In this document: in pieces, positions 45,086 through 57,716 of the stretch
Layout of the letters: each line of letters opens with the position of its first letter
Position numbering within the stretch: the first letter of the stretch is position 1
Assembly: GCA_019096065.1 (NCBI GenBank)
Contig: JAGUCH010000006.1
Location: forward strand, 2,810,001 to 2,874,000
Length of the DNA: 64,000 bases
Reading direction: 5' to 3'
Origin: Paracyclopina nana
Lineage: Eukaryota > Arthropoda > Copepoda > Cyclopoida > Cyclopettidae
The notes under the pieces: model-generated
What the model saw: the letters and a program-made list of their open reading frames with translations, nothing else
What the model was told of the DNA's origin: nothing
Databases searched by the model: none
Translations under genes and position numbers: made by a program

Positions 45086-46805
45086 ATGAAGAGAGGGCCC
45101 AAACAACTGATGCAACAACCGCCTGGCCTTTTTTGCTCTAAAAGGCCGAAAAAACTCGAGCTGGACATTCCAGACTTGTTTGATCAATGGAGGGGTTTCC
45201 TTGTCAGGGACAGCTTCACTGACCTCAAAGTGGTCTGCCAAGATGATCGCGGCTCTGGTGGCCTTTCTCTGCATAAGGCCGTGTTGGCCTCTGTTAGCCT
45301 TTTTATGGCTGGCCTTCTCAAAGATGGAAGAGATGAGTCTACCTTGTTTCTTCCGGATGTGTCCAAAAAAGACTTTCACAACCTTGTGCGATGCCTTTAT
45401 GGAGATAGCTCAAGTGAGCGGCCTTCAGACAGCCTTTTGGCCTCACTTGGAATCAAACAGCTTCCACCTAGAATCAACAAGTCAACTCGTAAATCTTTTT
45501 CTTAATCTTTTAAATGCGAGCCTCAAATAGTACAATTTTTCAGGCGTTCTGCAATCCGAAGTCCGTATGCAGGATGTTGAAATGTCTGTCTCTGAAAGTG
45601 ATGAAGAAGTTTCTGCCAATGATGCTGAGACTCCGGCCTGCAGTGTCGGAGATCGCGGTAAATTGGTGGGAAAATCTCCAGTCATGGTCAAGAGAAGCAC
45701 CAGAGGAAGACCACCTAAAAATCAGGCCAAGAAGGAAGCCACTGCTATTATTAAAACCAAAGGCCAACTCAAGGCCAATTCAGATACCGTGGTGAAGATC
45801 GGCCTCGAACGGTTAAGTCCCAAGCTGATTGCCAAGCTTAAGTTCAATCATGATCACCAGCAACCAGAGGCCAAAAAAACGAGGTCCGGAATGACGAGGT
45901 CAACCAGAGGACGGAACTTACTTCGAAGGCTGTCTTTGACCTCGTCAAGCTCCAGTAGTAGCTCTTCATCCTCTTCTAGTTCCAGGTCTTCTTCATCTTC
46001 TTCTTCCACAAGCAGATCAAGATCCAGGTCTGGAGCTAGAATTTGGATCCCGAACAAAGACAATCCGGATGAGAGGCCAGAACGTTGTAGTAGCGTGAAA
46101 AGCCAAGACAAATCTGAGGACTTGCAATTGGTCTTGACCAGTTCTGCTGAAAGCCAAGCTGAGAATCCCCCCATGCAAATTCATGAGGACGAACATGCAG
46201 TTCTTGAGGAAGAAGTTTTTGCCAGCCCAAGCCCTCAAGTGAGTACCAAACAACCAAACAACCCGTTCAGCCTGAACACTCCCATCTACGTTCCTCCCAC
46301 GCCGAAATGGTACAATCCAGACCACTTTATGACAAAGTTAGCTAGCAACAAGCCACCGCCAACTCCAAGCTTTCCAAATATAAGCAATTGGCCAAGCTCA
46401 CGGCCAAGCATGATTTCCCCCACACCCTTCCATACCCCGCCCCCATCTGTGTCTTACCCTTCAGCGACCGCCACCCCTGAGCACTTTCAGTTAACCCCAG
46501 CCAGATCCTCTGAGGAGAATGAGCAAGTACTCCAACCTCCTGATCTGTTCAAGGATGACGATGAAAAGCAGGATTGGTCCGAAGAAGACAAGTCAGAGTG
46601 GAGTGATGCACATTGGTCTGAAGATGACACGAAGGCCGCAACTAATAAAGAACAGCCGCCGAGCTTTTCAAGGCTCTTCAACCAGGCCCGAATCAGTATG
46701 ACCCCAAGGAGTCACGAGCTGAGCCTAGTGCTCAATGACCTTTGCTCCATTGACATGATTGCTGACACCGCTGACATCATTGTTGGCGAGAGCTTCAATC
46801 ATTGA
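45086..46805 (+). CDS. BTB/POZ-domain protein with long Ser/Pro-rich tail
   Basis: Exons 45086-45488 and 45544-46805 (55-nt intron, phase 1) give about 554 residues. A BTB fold occupies roughly residues 35-115: LVRDSFTDLKVVCQDD, LSLHKAVLASVSLFMAGLL, LFLPDVSKKDFHNLVRCLYG. The rest is low-complexity: an AT-hook-like TRGRPPKNQ, a run of about 20 serines followed by RS dipeptides, a Pro/Thr-rich stretch, and a Trp/acidic cluster (WSEEDKSEWSDAHWSEDD). The BTB domain resembles the arthropod transcription-factor type, but no zinc finger or other DNA-binding domain is seen. I cannot assign an orthologue. A nuclear regulatory role is inference. Confidence 0.8.
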
Positions 46806-46868
46806 CCATTCGAAACCAACCTATGATCATGACCAATTATAGCTTCCATGTTTCCTGACCCTTGGAAA

Positions 46869-46972
46869 GCTTTTCAAGACATTTCACCCAAGCCCAAATC
46901 AGTATGACCCCAAGGAGTCCTCTCCTGACCTGAGCTCAGCTACCTTTGCTTAACGGACATGTTTGCTGGATA
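46869..46972 (+). pseudogene. partial duplicate of the BTB gene's C-terminal end
   Basis: GCTTTTCAAG, then CCAAATCAGTATGACCCCAA then GGAGTC, then ACCTTTGCTT and GACATG, repeat the order found at 46660-46775 with about 80 percent identity. It lies 60 bp after the BTB stop codon and would be in the 3' untranslated region. Confidence 0.65.
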
Positions 46973-47355
46973 CCGTTCAAAATTGTTTGTTGTTGACTAT
47001 ATGATCAATCATCAAAATCTGCTGGCATTTCTTCTGCTGTACAGAGTCTACCTCAGCTGCAAAATGAAATTTTAAAAATTACAAAAATATGAAGATTATT
47101 TAAAATACCAATAATGGGGTGTACAGTACAGCAGTGCAGGTGCCAAGCATGATACAAAGCCTAAATATACATTAATGAGCATCCCAATGTTTTGATATGT
47201 TTTTTTTCTTAGCAGAGTTTCCTACTCTGAGCCTCAAAAAAGAAGCGCTAAAATATCTAGCTACTAAGGCTCTCCATTGCAACAAAATACAATTTGATGT
47301 TTTAAAATGCCCTTGGTTGAATTTTGAAGAGAATGTATTTCATAAAATGCCTCTT

Positions 47356-50300
47356 TCACAGACTGAGATTGTTGTCATGAGTATTATCCTGGGGAAGCTC
47401 CAAGTTGACAGATGTCATGATTCCATTTTTCATGCTAGGAGCAACTGGATGATGGAGAGGGGATTCTCCAGAAGCTGCCTCAGTTTCTAAGGTTGATTTC
47501 AGTCTCTGTAGTTCTGGTTGAGTATTGACAACATCTGGCATTCCTCCCAAAGTCTTTCATATGAAGAAACATGATTAGCAGCAGGTACCTTTAAAAAGCA
47601 GAAATCACTTACTGTGAGCACATTTTCAATCAAATCCTGGTACAGTTCATCCATTCGCTTGATTTCGATTTCAGCGTCTTCGTAATTTTTCTTGTAGATT
47701 TGCTGATGCCTCATGAATTTTGCTTTCATTTCCTCTATGGACTCAGAATTGGGTAAGGTTGAATTGAGCTGACTTATTCCATTCTGCTCAGATTTAGAAC
47801 TCCTATAAAGAAATCACCATTGGTGAAACAAATGATGAGAAAGATAATTCACTCTTACCCATTGGCTAATGCTTTCGATTCACTATCCATAAATTTCTCA
47901 ATGATTTGTTCAAGCTGCTCAAGTTGTTCTAAGACCAGATTTTCAGTCGTATTGGAGGAGTTGGAATTTCCATTGATCAACGTTTGACTTTTCCTCCTTT
48001 TTTCGATGGCAAGTGACAAATTTTGTAGGGAATTGCAATTGCTGCTCTGTTGGCTGTCTTCTTGATCATTCTGAATTTGCTGGAATAAGGCCTCAATTTC
48101 ATTCCTGACAGTTTGGGAGTCCTTAACTTTGGCATAGCATTCATCTGGATTGGAATTAACTTTGGCCATCACTGATGCTAATTTGGCTGATATCTGATAT
48201 AACTCAGTACCCTAGAAGATATAATTTAATGTATAAATAGTAAAGTGCATTTTTGGACTAGCAATGGGAGAATTGGTCATTTTCTAAAATTATTTCAAGC
48301 AATTGGGATATAATGACAAAGAGACCAAAGCAGTCTTTCTCATCCTTTTGTCAACGCAAGAGTGAATATGGTGACCAATCAAAGCCTCTATGGCTTGGCT
48401 CTAGTTCCATATGTGTTTGCAGTCTTTGTCTGCTGTGCTGCCAATACCATCATATTTAACTTGAGGCAATGGAATGTAATTCCAGAACAATTTTCTACTC
48501 TTTCGTGTGGCCTCATGATTGACTCTTACCCATTGACATCCCATTACATTACTTTTGTTAATTTGGCACTAGCAACGACTAGGTATTACATGGCTACACT
48601 AACAGGTAGTCAAAGGGCTGTTCGACATGACAAGATTAAAAGTTACTCAAGTAAGTATCCTTGTCTTTTTACCAAAACACAAATGAAATTGAATCTTGTT
48701 TACAGTATTGTCATTGAGTGCCGTGGGATTGTATGAAATTCTAATGCTTTGTCTGAGTATGTTCTATGGTTTTCATGTACTCCCTATGACATATGATTGC
48801 GATGGAACCATAAAGATGACAACCATCACCAACTACTTAAACTGGTTGACTTTACCAGTAATCATGATAAGTTCAATCATATTTGACCTACGCCTGGCAA
48901 AATTCATCAAAAGCTACAATCGGACCAGACCATTGGAAATGATTGCCTGGTCAACTTCAAGGTCACAACAAAGAAATGTCAATGATGAACTAAGCAACAG
49001 CATTCCACTCAAATCCTCACTTATTACTTTGCTACTCTTTGTGGCAAGACTTGTGTTTATTGCTCTTTACCAATTGATTCCCGGCTCCAGAGCAACCAAC
49101 AGTCTCATAACTTCCTGCATAGTCTACTTCATTGCTGCCCTCCACCAACCTCTTTGCCTACTTTTCACAATTAAGTCACAAAGGACAAAGCAGCGAAAGC
49201 CATTTCCAATTCCGCCTAGGACTCTGCAGTTCCATGATAACGAAGCTCCCTAAATTCCACCTGATTTGAGCTTTTCTAAAAGTGAATCTTACCTGGTTAA
49301 TAAGCAAATTTTTGGCCACGGCAGAAAAACTGGTCAGTTGCTGCTGAGAAGTAAGTAACTCTTGATGTCTTTGCTCTCCAATGCGAACCAAATGACCACA
49401 CCGGTTTTCAGCTTCCTTCACCTCGATTTCCTTAGATTGCAAGGCTTCCTTGAGCTTCTCCACTTCTCCCTCAGCATCTTTCAAGGTTTCACTTAAGGCC
49501 ATTTTCTCAATTTGTAGAAATTCCTGCAGTTCCCTCGACTCTCCCTCGACATGCTCACATTGTTCAACCAAGGTTTTTTGAGCCTTGCGGGCTGCCAATA
49601 GTTCCAACCTTTGGGCCTCAATGATTTTCTTGGCCTTTTGCACCTCAGCCTCTAAAGCCTCCATTTTGGACTTTTCAGCCTTGACTTGACCCTCCAAGTC
49701 ATAAATGATTGCATCTCTCTTTTCAAACTCCCTTTCAACACTGTCCATTGATTGAGCAATTTCCTTGACCTGGAACATCGCCATTAATCATGGAAAAATT
49801 ACTTCATAACTTCCGAATACCTTTTTATTATGATTATCCAGTTGTCCCTCAATTTTGGTCCTCAGCCTCTGTTCATCTTCCAATTTAGCCTTGACTTGTC
49901 TTAGTTCTTTTTTGACCAGGTCATGTTCATTGGCACTTTGCTTCAGTTTCTCGAGCTCTCTGTGTAATTTCATGTTGTCTAGCGTCAATTGGCGATTTTT
50001 TCGCACGTCAATAGGTTCAAGGGACTCACTCACATGTGTCTCCACTTGGTCATTGTCACTGCCAAACAAATCTGGCAAATATACCGTAAACTCCAAGCTG
50101 AAATATTGAATAAATTACAACACTTGGGTACACTTCATCCATGGAAAATCCGAAAGAATATCTAAGTATTTCGAAATTATTAGCAAAATATGAAAAACTC
50201 AAAAGTGATAATCCATAATATCTTGAATAAAAAGCTTACAAACGGAAAGATAATCCGAAAAGTAAAGCCGAACGAAACAATTAGCTACATTAAGTAAATT

Positions 50301-50983
50301 ATTGGAAGACAAAAAAAGTACCTTGTGGGAATTCCGGATCCATCCTCGGAATATTCCGGTTCGTCAACTGTATCTTTAGTCAATTGAGTTTGAACTCCAC
50401 GAGAGAGTTTCACATTCAAGTCTCGATCCCGGAAACGTCTCATAGTGTTCATACTGGGCGTTCTCTTGATTCCTGAATTCCGGGAATCCAAAGTTCCGGA
50501 CGTTCCAGAACGTGACAACGCATAATTCCCGAGCGTGTTGGAATTCCCGGAATTTTCCTTATTCCGGATTTTCCTCAAGGAATTGCTTCGCTGCATCGAT
50601 CCTCCTATCGGAGTATTTTTGGCCACGACTGGTTTAGCCTGAACCGGCTCCCGGAAAGAGCTACTCCGGCTCAACGGAGAAGTCGTTAACTTTGTCATGC
50701 GCTTCAACGTACTTTTCAGCATGGAAGTTGTGGCCTTTTCCGGGCTTTGGTTGTCTTTGCCACTATTAGCAATTGGCAAGTCTGCATTTTTCTCCAATTT
50801 TGGCTTGGCAAGCTGAGCAGCCAAATAGGCCGGTTTGGGACTGATTTCCGGCTTAGGCAGTTTGCTCGGAGATCGGAATTTGGTCAATCTGTCGGTGATT
50901 TTGTCCAATTCACTTTGGTTTTCTTTGGCAATGTCCAAATTTGGCATATTTGGCATGCTCGAAGTCATCACCGAGTCCGCCAT
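47356..50983 (-). CDS. coiled-coil protein of unknown family
   Basis: Exons 50983-50322, 50097-49821, 49769-49293, 48211-47859, 47802-47613 and 47553-47356 are phase-consistent and give about 718 residues. The first about 220 residues are disordered, basic and Ser/Pro-rich (LTTSPLSRSSSFREPVQAKP). From about residue 225 to 560 the protein is almost entirely heptad-like coiled coil (KLHRELEKLKQSANEHDLVK, EGEVEKLKEALQSKEIEVKE). The C-terminal block reads MDELYQDLIENVLT and TLGGMPDVVNTQPELQRLKS. The layout suggests a spindle, centrosome or kinetochore component, but that is inference. The last acceptor (ATGAAAG) has a poor pyrimidine tract. Intron 3 (49292-48212) contains a gene on the other strand. 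Confidence 0.75.
48368..49253 (+). CDS. multi-pass membrane protein, possible seven-helix receptor, nested in an antisense intron
   Basis: Exons 48368-48650 and 48706-49253 (55-nt intron, phase 1) give 276 residues. The N-terminus MVTNQSLYG has a possible N-glycosylation site. Hydrophobic segments follow: LALVPYVFAVFVCCAANTII, a region around YITFVNLALATTRYYM, LSLSAVGLYEILMLCLSMFY, WLTLPVIMISSIIF, SSLITLLLFVARLVFIALYQ and SLITSCIVYFIAALHQPLCL. Six or seven helices and a basic cytoplasmic tail fit a small, divergent GPCR-like receptor, but no DRY or NPxxY motif is seen. All but its last few codons lie in intron 3 of the coiled-coil gene. The start could be later. Confidence 0.7.
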
Positions 50984-52160
50984 TTTTTCCAACTTTGTCG
51001 TCCTTGATTTGATTGCATGCAATTGACGAGGACTTTTTTACCTGTAATTACGCCAAATACACTGTAAATAATTGTTTGCTTCAAATCTTGTAATTTCCTC
51101 AGCATAATTCAGAAGCGACAGAAAATATTGATTTTCGTAATGGGATTAAAGGCCTGACTTATCACAGCGGGGCAAATGTGACAAGAAAAATTCCTAATGT
51201 CATATTTTTCACCCTTATGATAACTTCCTTTTGATCACTGAAAAAGCATATTTAAAAATAAGAATTTTTCAAATACTGTTCAACCCAAGATCGCGTAATG
51301 AGAGAAACTTCTAAGTCTTTACAAAAGCCAGTGGCATGAATTTCAAGGACTTTTTTTGTTGCTGTTATTGGATCTTTATTTGCACTAGTGACATTTAAAC
51401 TCTTGCTGCATGGCCAAATTTTACTCATTGACACTACGGGAAAAAATGTTTTCTTATGCAAATAAGCCCAAGATAAAATGGCAAGGAATGTGCATAAAAT
51501 GATGTCATTTGACAGCTTAGTTACTGAGGAATTTCTATAGTGCATATTGTTAATTGAAATGCTTTCTTTTGACTTTTGAGAGCTTTTCTGCCCAATTCTT
51601 TAAAAGGTGACAACAACACAATTTAAGCAACTAGATAAGATATAATAGATGTTTCTAGGTCAGAGAAATTTTGTGGTGAAAAAGTTGACTGACACTTTGC
51701 AATTTGAAATGCATCAAAAAACAGACCTTGCTTTGACTTGATGTGGGAAAATGCACGATATGCATAATTAATACATTTCTAGCTTAAAATTGGACTAAAA
51801 AGTCGCGAAATTACTCCAGTCACAGCTAATTTGACAAAAAAATTTGCTATTTGACGAACGTTATGATCAGTAACATAAACAGAGCTTTTGCCGATTTCTA
51901 GAGAGTACTGTTTAGTTTATTTAGACAATTTCAAAAGCAGGTGACTTGGCATGGTATCCAAAACTATCTCTGGAGAATAAAGTAACAAGAAACATCTGGA
52001 ATTGCTATTTTAACTTTTTTTGGGCCAAAAAAAGTTGCCCTGTATTCCCAAGAAGCTAATCAATAACCAGTTTGAGATAATAGCAAATCGACTTGGAAGT
52101 TGCCCTTTAAAAAAATCAGTGGCAGACATCTAAATAATATTGTGATAGACGGATGCTCAA
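50984..52160. other. spacer 5' of the coiled-coil gene
   Basis: AT-rich; no convincing exon on either strand. Confidence 0.4.
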
Positions 52161-52162
52161 TA

Positions 52163-53044
52163 GCTTAAACGAATGTACTGCCAAACTGAGAATCCATTTT
52201 TCCGCGAGCCGATTTTCCGCGATCCACTTTTCCACGATCCACTATTCAGCGGTCAACTTTTCCGCCATCAACTTAACCGCGATCTACTCCAAGTAGTGAT
52301 GGAACGAGTGGCTTGAAAGGAAACTAAAACCCAGCTTGAGCTACATAAGCAAAAAACTTGGGATCGCTTGAACCAAATTTTGAAAAGCTTGAAAAGTTTG
52401 AAGCCCAAAAAAGCTTGAAAAAGCTTGACACCAAAAATTTCAAGACTTTTCCCATTTTTAATCAAAAGGAAAAAAGGGCTGATATTAAAATAAACAAATA
52501 GTTAAGGGAATACAGTACATGTGCTAAATTGCTGTTCTACTGAATTTGCCAAAATCAACATATGCCCCAAATTTATTTTTTCTGCTCCAAGAATCATGTT
52601 GAGTAATTTTGGGCAAAATTATTCTGATAAGTTGCCAATTTGAGAATGGACGAAACAACTTTTTAACATTTTTTCTTTGAAATTGCATTATGAAATTAAG
52701 GCTTATTAAAAAGATTCACCCAAATACCCTGCACTAATTTCTGTTCAGTTATAAATTATGCCATAATTTCGGCCTTAATTTGTTGTTTTACTGATTCTTA
52801 GAAGCCGAAAATTTGACGTAATTTCTCATTCGTGTCAAATCGTCTGTTTGATTCACTGTGACCGCAAAGCCTTTCTGCCATGAAAAAATTAAAATTAAAG
52901 ATAAATCATAGAAATAGAAAAACATCGCGGTAAAGTGGATCGCGAAAAAGCTGACCGCGAAAAAGTTGACCGCGGAAAAGTGGATCGGGGAAAAGTGGAT
53001 CGCGTAAAAGTGGATTCTCGGTTTGGCTGATATACCGCTTAAAC
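52163..53044. mobile_element. inverted-repeat element with arms of CCGCGATCCACTTTT units
   Basis: The left end (GCTTAAACG, then GCCAAACTGAGAATCC) and right end (inverted GTTTAAGCG, then GCCAAACCGAGAATCC) are flanked by TA at 52161-52162 and 53045-53046. Each arm then carries about five to seven degenerate 15-bp units of CCGCGATCCACTTTT and CCGCGGTCAACTTTT. It is non-coding. A copy of the hAT-like MITE sits inside the left arm at 52294. Confidence 0.85.
52294..52490. mobile_element. hAT-like MITE, copy 3 (partial, nested)
   Basis: TAGTGATGGAACGAG starts a segment that matches the inverted right end of copy 1 (CAGCTTGAGCTACATAAGC, AAAAAGCTTGAAAAAGC). The other terminus is missing. It is inserted in the element at 52163-53044. 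Confidence 0.85.
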
Positions 53045-54128
53045 TAACATTATATTGCATGCCTTTCATAAATAGCAAAGTTCACAGCGAATTTCTCATC
53101 ATCACTATTATTAAATAGATCCATTCTAAACAGCTACAAAACAACACAATTAGTTTGAAACTTAATTCAGAATTGGAATATACGCATATAATATACATTA
53201 AAATAGTAATAAGCGCTGAATCCTCAAGAAAATATCTTTAACAAAGCATGTGGGACTCATTCTTAAGATTGAGAAAAAAGATGATGCTTTGGTCGCATAA
53301 ATAACGTATAAAGATATTAGAAAAAAAACCTTTCGTCAATGAAAATTAAAACTTGCTTTAATGGTAACCACTACTTTAACTGAAATGTAAAAACGATTGG
53401 AATATTTGCTATCATTATAAAAAACGTTGAATTAAATTCGCGAATTGTCAATTTGGTGATATTTTCTTACCTGAAGAAAGAATTTGTTTTCGAGTCAGTG
53501 AAGCGTAGAGAGACAGAATTGATACTGCTTCACTTCTTCATGATTTTTACTTGTTCAATTTTCAAAACAGAACGAATTGGACGAATCACAATTCGGCGCG
53601 CGAAATTTCAAACTTCCAAGAAGGAGCGCAGAAAATTGGTGCAGCCCAAGAATGCTACTCTGCTCAACTTTGTTGCCTTTCACGAAATGACAATTGCTAG
53701 CTTTCTAGCGAAAATAATCTGTAATTTTTTGCCACTCGAGTTTCTTGCTTTGTGCCAAAATTTGGATTTTTCAACGTACGCAAAGGTTGATTTTGTACTA
53801 CGAGCCAACATACACAGTCGGCTAAGATTTTCATTTTGCAAATATTACTGAAGTAAAAGAAATTTCTAAGCAATAGGTAATTGATTTTCAATACATTGAT
53901 TGTTTGAAAAGTCCATGTAATTTTTTGGCTGTTTTGTTCAACAATAATTTTCCAAAATATCAACCAAAAAGAAGCCTTAAAAATATAGTACACTTTCATA
54001 GAGCGAATTACTAAGTCAATCCATTTTCCTAAGAAGTTAGCAGAAGTGTTAAAATGCAAAAACGATTAAAAGTCAAATGTGAGCTCAAATAAAAAAATCT
54101 AAAAATATCTCTACGTTAATTTCCATCT
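53045..54128. other. spacer
   Basis: AT-rich; the open stretch 53453-53851 on the plus strand has non-coding composition and no splice context. Confidence 0.4.
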
Positions 54129-54785
54129 TTACTGATGCACAGTGGGCCACGGAGACCCTTATTTCTCCATTTCAGCTAAATTATGAAATCCAGTTTCAAA
54201 CACTTTTTTATCTTATAATAGTTCCTATGGGTTCTTGGTGATCAGAAATGGCCATTTAAAAGGCTCTAAATTCAATTCAATTTGTGAAATGAAGATCATT
54301 TTTGAGAAGCAACCCGAATTTGCTAAAAAAATCTAAGAAAAAAGAAATGTCAAAAAGTGGCTACAAGCTTCTACTGTTCCATTAGAACTATAATCTTTTT
54401 TTGGTTGAAGCCTTTAATTAGAGTTAGTTTAAGTATTTTAGGCCTCAAGAGCACAGGATTTCATTTAAAATAAGTGTCAAAATTGACCCAAAAAGATGAC
54501 TCTTCTATTTGCATGTAAAACTAAACCAAATATTAGCAGAACTTTTTATGTCCAAGGTTGTCCAACCTATAACACTGTCAAATTAGAGAAAAAGTAATAT
54601 GAACAGGGTTGGATTGCAAAAAAAGTGCGTGGATGTGCGTAAGACTTTGCTAGAAAGAGTTAAAAGTTCGAGTTTTACAGTCATTTAGGGGCTTTGCTAA
54701 TGCACTGCCGATTTGACGAAAAATCAGAAATGGAGGAAAATGCTTCAACGGGACCCACTGTGTGATGTAAACATCAGTAAAGAAA
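54129..54785. mobile_element. MITE with CACAGTGGG termini
   Basis: The left end CTTTACTGATGCACAGTGGG and the inverted right end (CTTTACTGATG, a 10-nt insert, then CACAGTGGGTCC) match, continuing into TTTCTCCATTTC / TCCTCCATTTC. It is about 655 bp and non-coding. It lies about 370 bp upstream of the ARF start codon. Confidence 0.75.
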
Positions 54786-55155
54786 TATTTCTCCTATAAG
54801 GTATAACAATACTTTACCTTAAATTTAATAATTCAAAGCGCTTTCGTGGACAAATTTAACCGTGAAGAGAACAGCTTATTTCTTACTTTATCTTGTTTCA
54901 AATAAAGCCCTAGTTTTTTGACAACACATAAGCTGAGTTGGCAAGGCGTACAGCAAATTTTCGTGACTGTTTTGAACACTTTATTAGAAGTAACGATCAG
55001 TTTTTGGCTCTTTTGAGAGCTTTTTGTGAGATTCATAAAAATAACATAAGTCATCAACGTGAAATTGTAATTTTGTGCAGACGTGAAGGATTTTCACGAA
55101 ACGAAATTAGAAAGAGGAATTTTGATAAGATTTACCCCGTTTCTTATTTGTCAAA

Positions 55156-56112
<957 letters not shown>

Positions 56113-56387
56113 ACTTATGTTTTTCAACAAGCTTGTTTTTGAGTGAGTTTTCTCTTCTTCATTTTCCGAACATTATCCCTTACGTACCCGATTGAAAAAA
56201 ATCTACCCTGAGTGTCGTCGCATTTTTTCCAGAAAATATAAGTATCCTATCGTGATTCAAAGTTTTTTCACTCTTGTTTTAATTAATATTGCAAGAAGCG
56301 GCTCACACAAAATATTTTGTTCACACCAAGAGTTTGTACAAGTGAAAAAATGGAGAAATGATAGAAGTGAAGGAAGAGCGGACTTTT

Positions 56388-57716
56388 CTAGGCGGGTACA
56401 CGAATATCGAATTGCCCGGGCTTGGCTGGCAAATCAGACTTGTCCAGATCATCAAAATAGGGATGTTGCAAGGCTTGCTTTGCTGAAATCCTTTTAGATG
56501 GGTCATACACCAACATCCTAAAAAGCAACTTTTTAGAGAGAAAGTTCTTAATTTCAAATTGAAAATTCCATACTTGTCCAAGAGATCCAATCCGTTCTTG
56601 TCCAAATGTTCGTCCATTTGCTCATCCAAGCACTTGGTGGTCCAAGCAGGGAAATGGACCTTGAAGTCAGGCATTTGAGAGACTCCAGGCCACATTTCAT
56701 CATTGGGAGTCTTGAGCACTCTGAAAATCCTAAAGAGTTGGTCGATTTCAGAATCTCCCTGGAACAGTGGCCGCTTGTTGGCCATTTCAGCAAAAATGCA
56801 GCCAATGGACCAAATGTCCACTGGACAGGAATACTTGTTCGATCCAAGCAGGATCTCGGGGGCTCGGTACCACAAAGTGACGACCTTTTCGGTAAAAATG
56901 AGTTTCAAGAGGCATTAAAACACCAATTAAGTAACGATACCTCATGAGTATATACTCGGACAGGAATACCAAATGCTCTGGCCAGGCCAAAATCAGCCAA
57001 TTTGATGGCTCCATTTTGGTCAATGAGCAGATTCTGAGGCTTCAAATCTCGATGAAGTACTCGACGTTGATGACAAAAGAGCATTGCTTGCAAAATCTGG
57101 TAGGTGTAGCTTTTCACCAGATTCTTGTCCATCATCTCCTTGGGTGAAATGGAGTCCAAGTACTTTTTCAAGTCCATCGTAAGAAACTCGAAAATCAAAT
57201 AGAGCCTGAAAAGCAAAAAACCACGTGGGTAGTCTATGGTGAAGTTGAGTCATTTGACGGACTTTCAGCAATTAGCTACCTGCTCTCCTGCATGATGACA
57301 CTCTGGAGCTGAACAATGTTGGGATGCTGCAATTCCTTGAGGAGTGACACTTCTCTGATTGCCGTAGAAGGAACACCTTCCTCTTCAGATTCCAACCTGA
57401 TCTTCTTCATGGCCACAATTTCGCCAGTCTTCTTATTCTTGCCCTAAATTAGAAAACCAATATTTTGCCATAACCTGATCCGTATCCAATATAGTATGAA
57501 ATCAACTAATCACATTTTCAGTTTATGGACATAGAAGCTACTGAAAACAGCCATGAACATAAGTGAGAGAAAAGTTTTGCCTTTGGTTACCTTGAACACA
57601 ACTCCATAAGTGCCCTCGCCGATCTTTTCGATTTTCAAAAAATCCTCCACCTTGGGCATTTTGCTGAAGGCTCCAACTTTTTCGCCACTGTGTCCTCCGC
57701 TCACTGCAGCACTCAT
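56388..57716 (-). CDS. CDK1: CDK1, mitotic cyclin-dependent kinase
   Basis: Exons 57716-57591, 57443-57280, 57205-56941, 56884-56574 and 56517-56388 give 331 residues. CDK1 with cyclin A/B drives entry into mitosis. Motifs: GEGTYG (Thr14/Tyr15-type inhibitory sites), the PSTAIRE helix in [45 protein letters not shown] and activation-loop [13 protein letters not shown]. The [12 protein letters not shown] context and the KYLDSI stretch favour CDK1 over CDK2. It is longer than human CDK1 (297) because of about 19 residues before [14 protein letters not shown] and a C-terminal tail ending QFDIRVPA. The second ATG (MPKVEDF) could be the true start. Confidence 0.95.

Noticed and set aside
47197-47490. 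97-codon plus-strand frame beginning MFFFLAEFPTLSL
   Set aside because: Overlaps the terminal exon of the coiled-coil gene on the other strand and lacks coding composition.
53453-53851. 132-codon plus-strand frame
   Set aside because: Biased to Phe/Ile/Lys, no splice signals or similarity; typical of AT-rich spacer.
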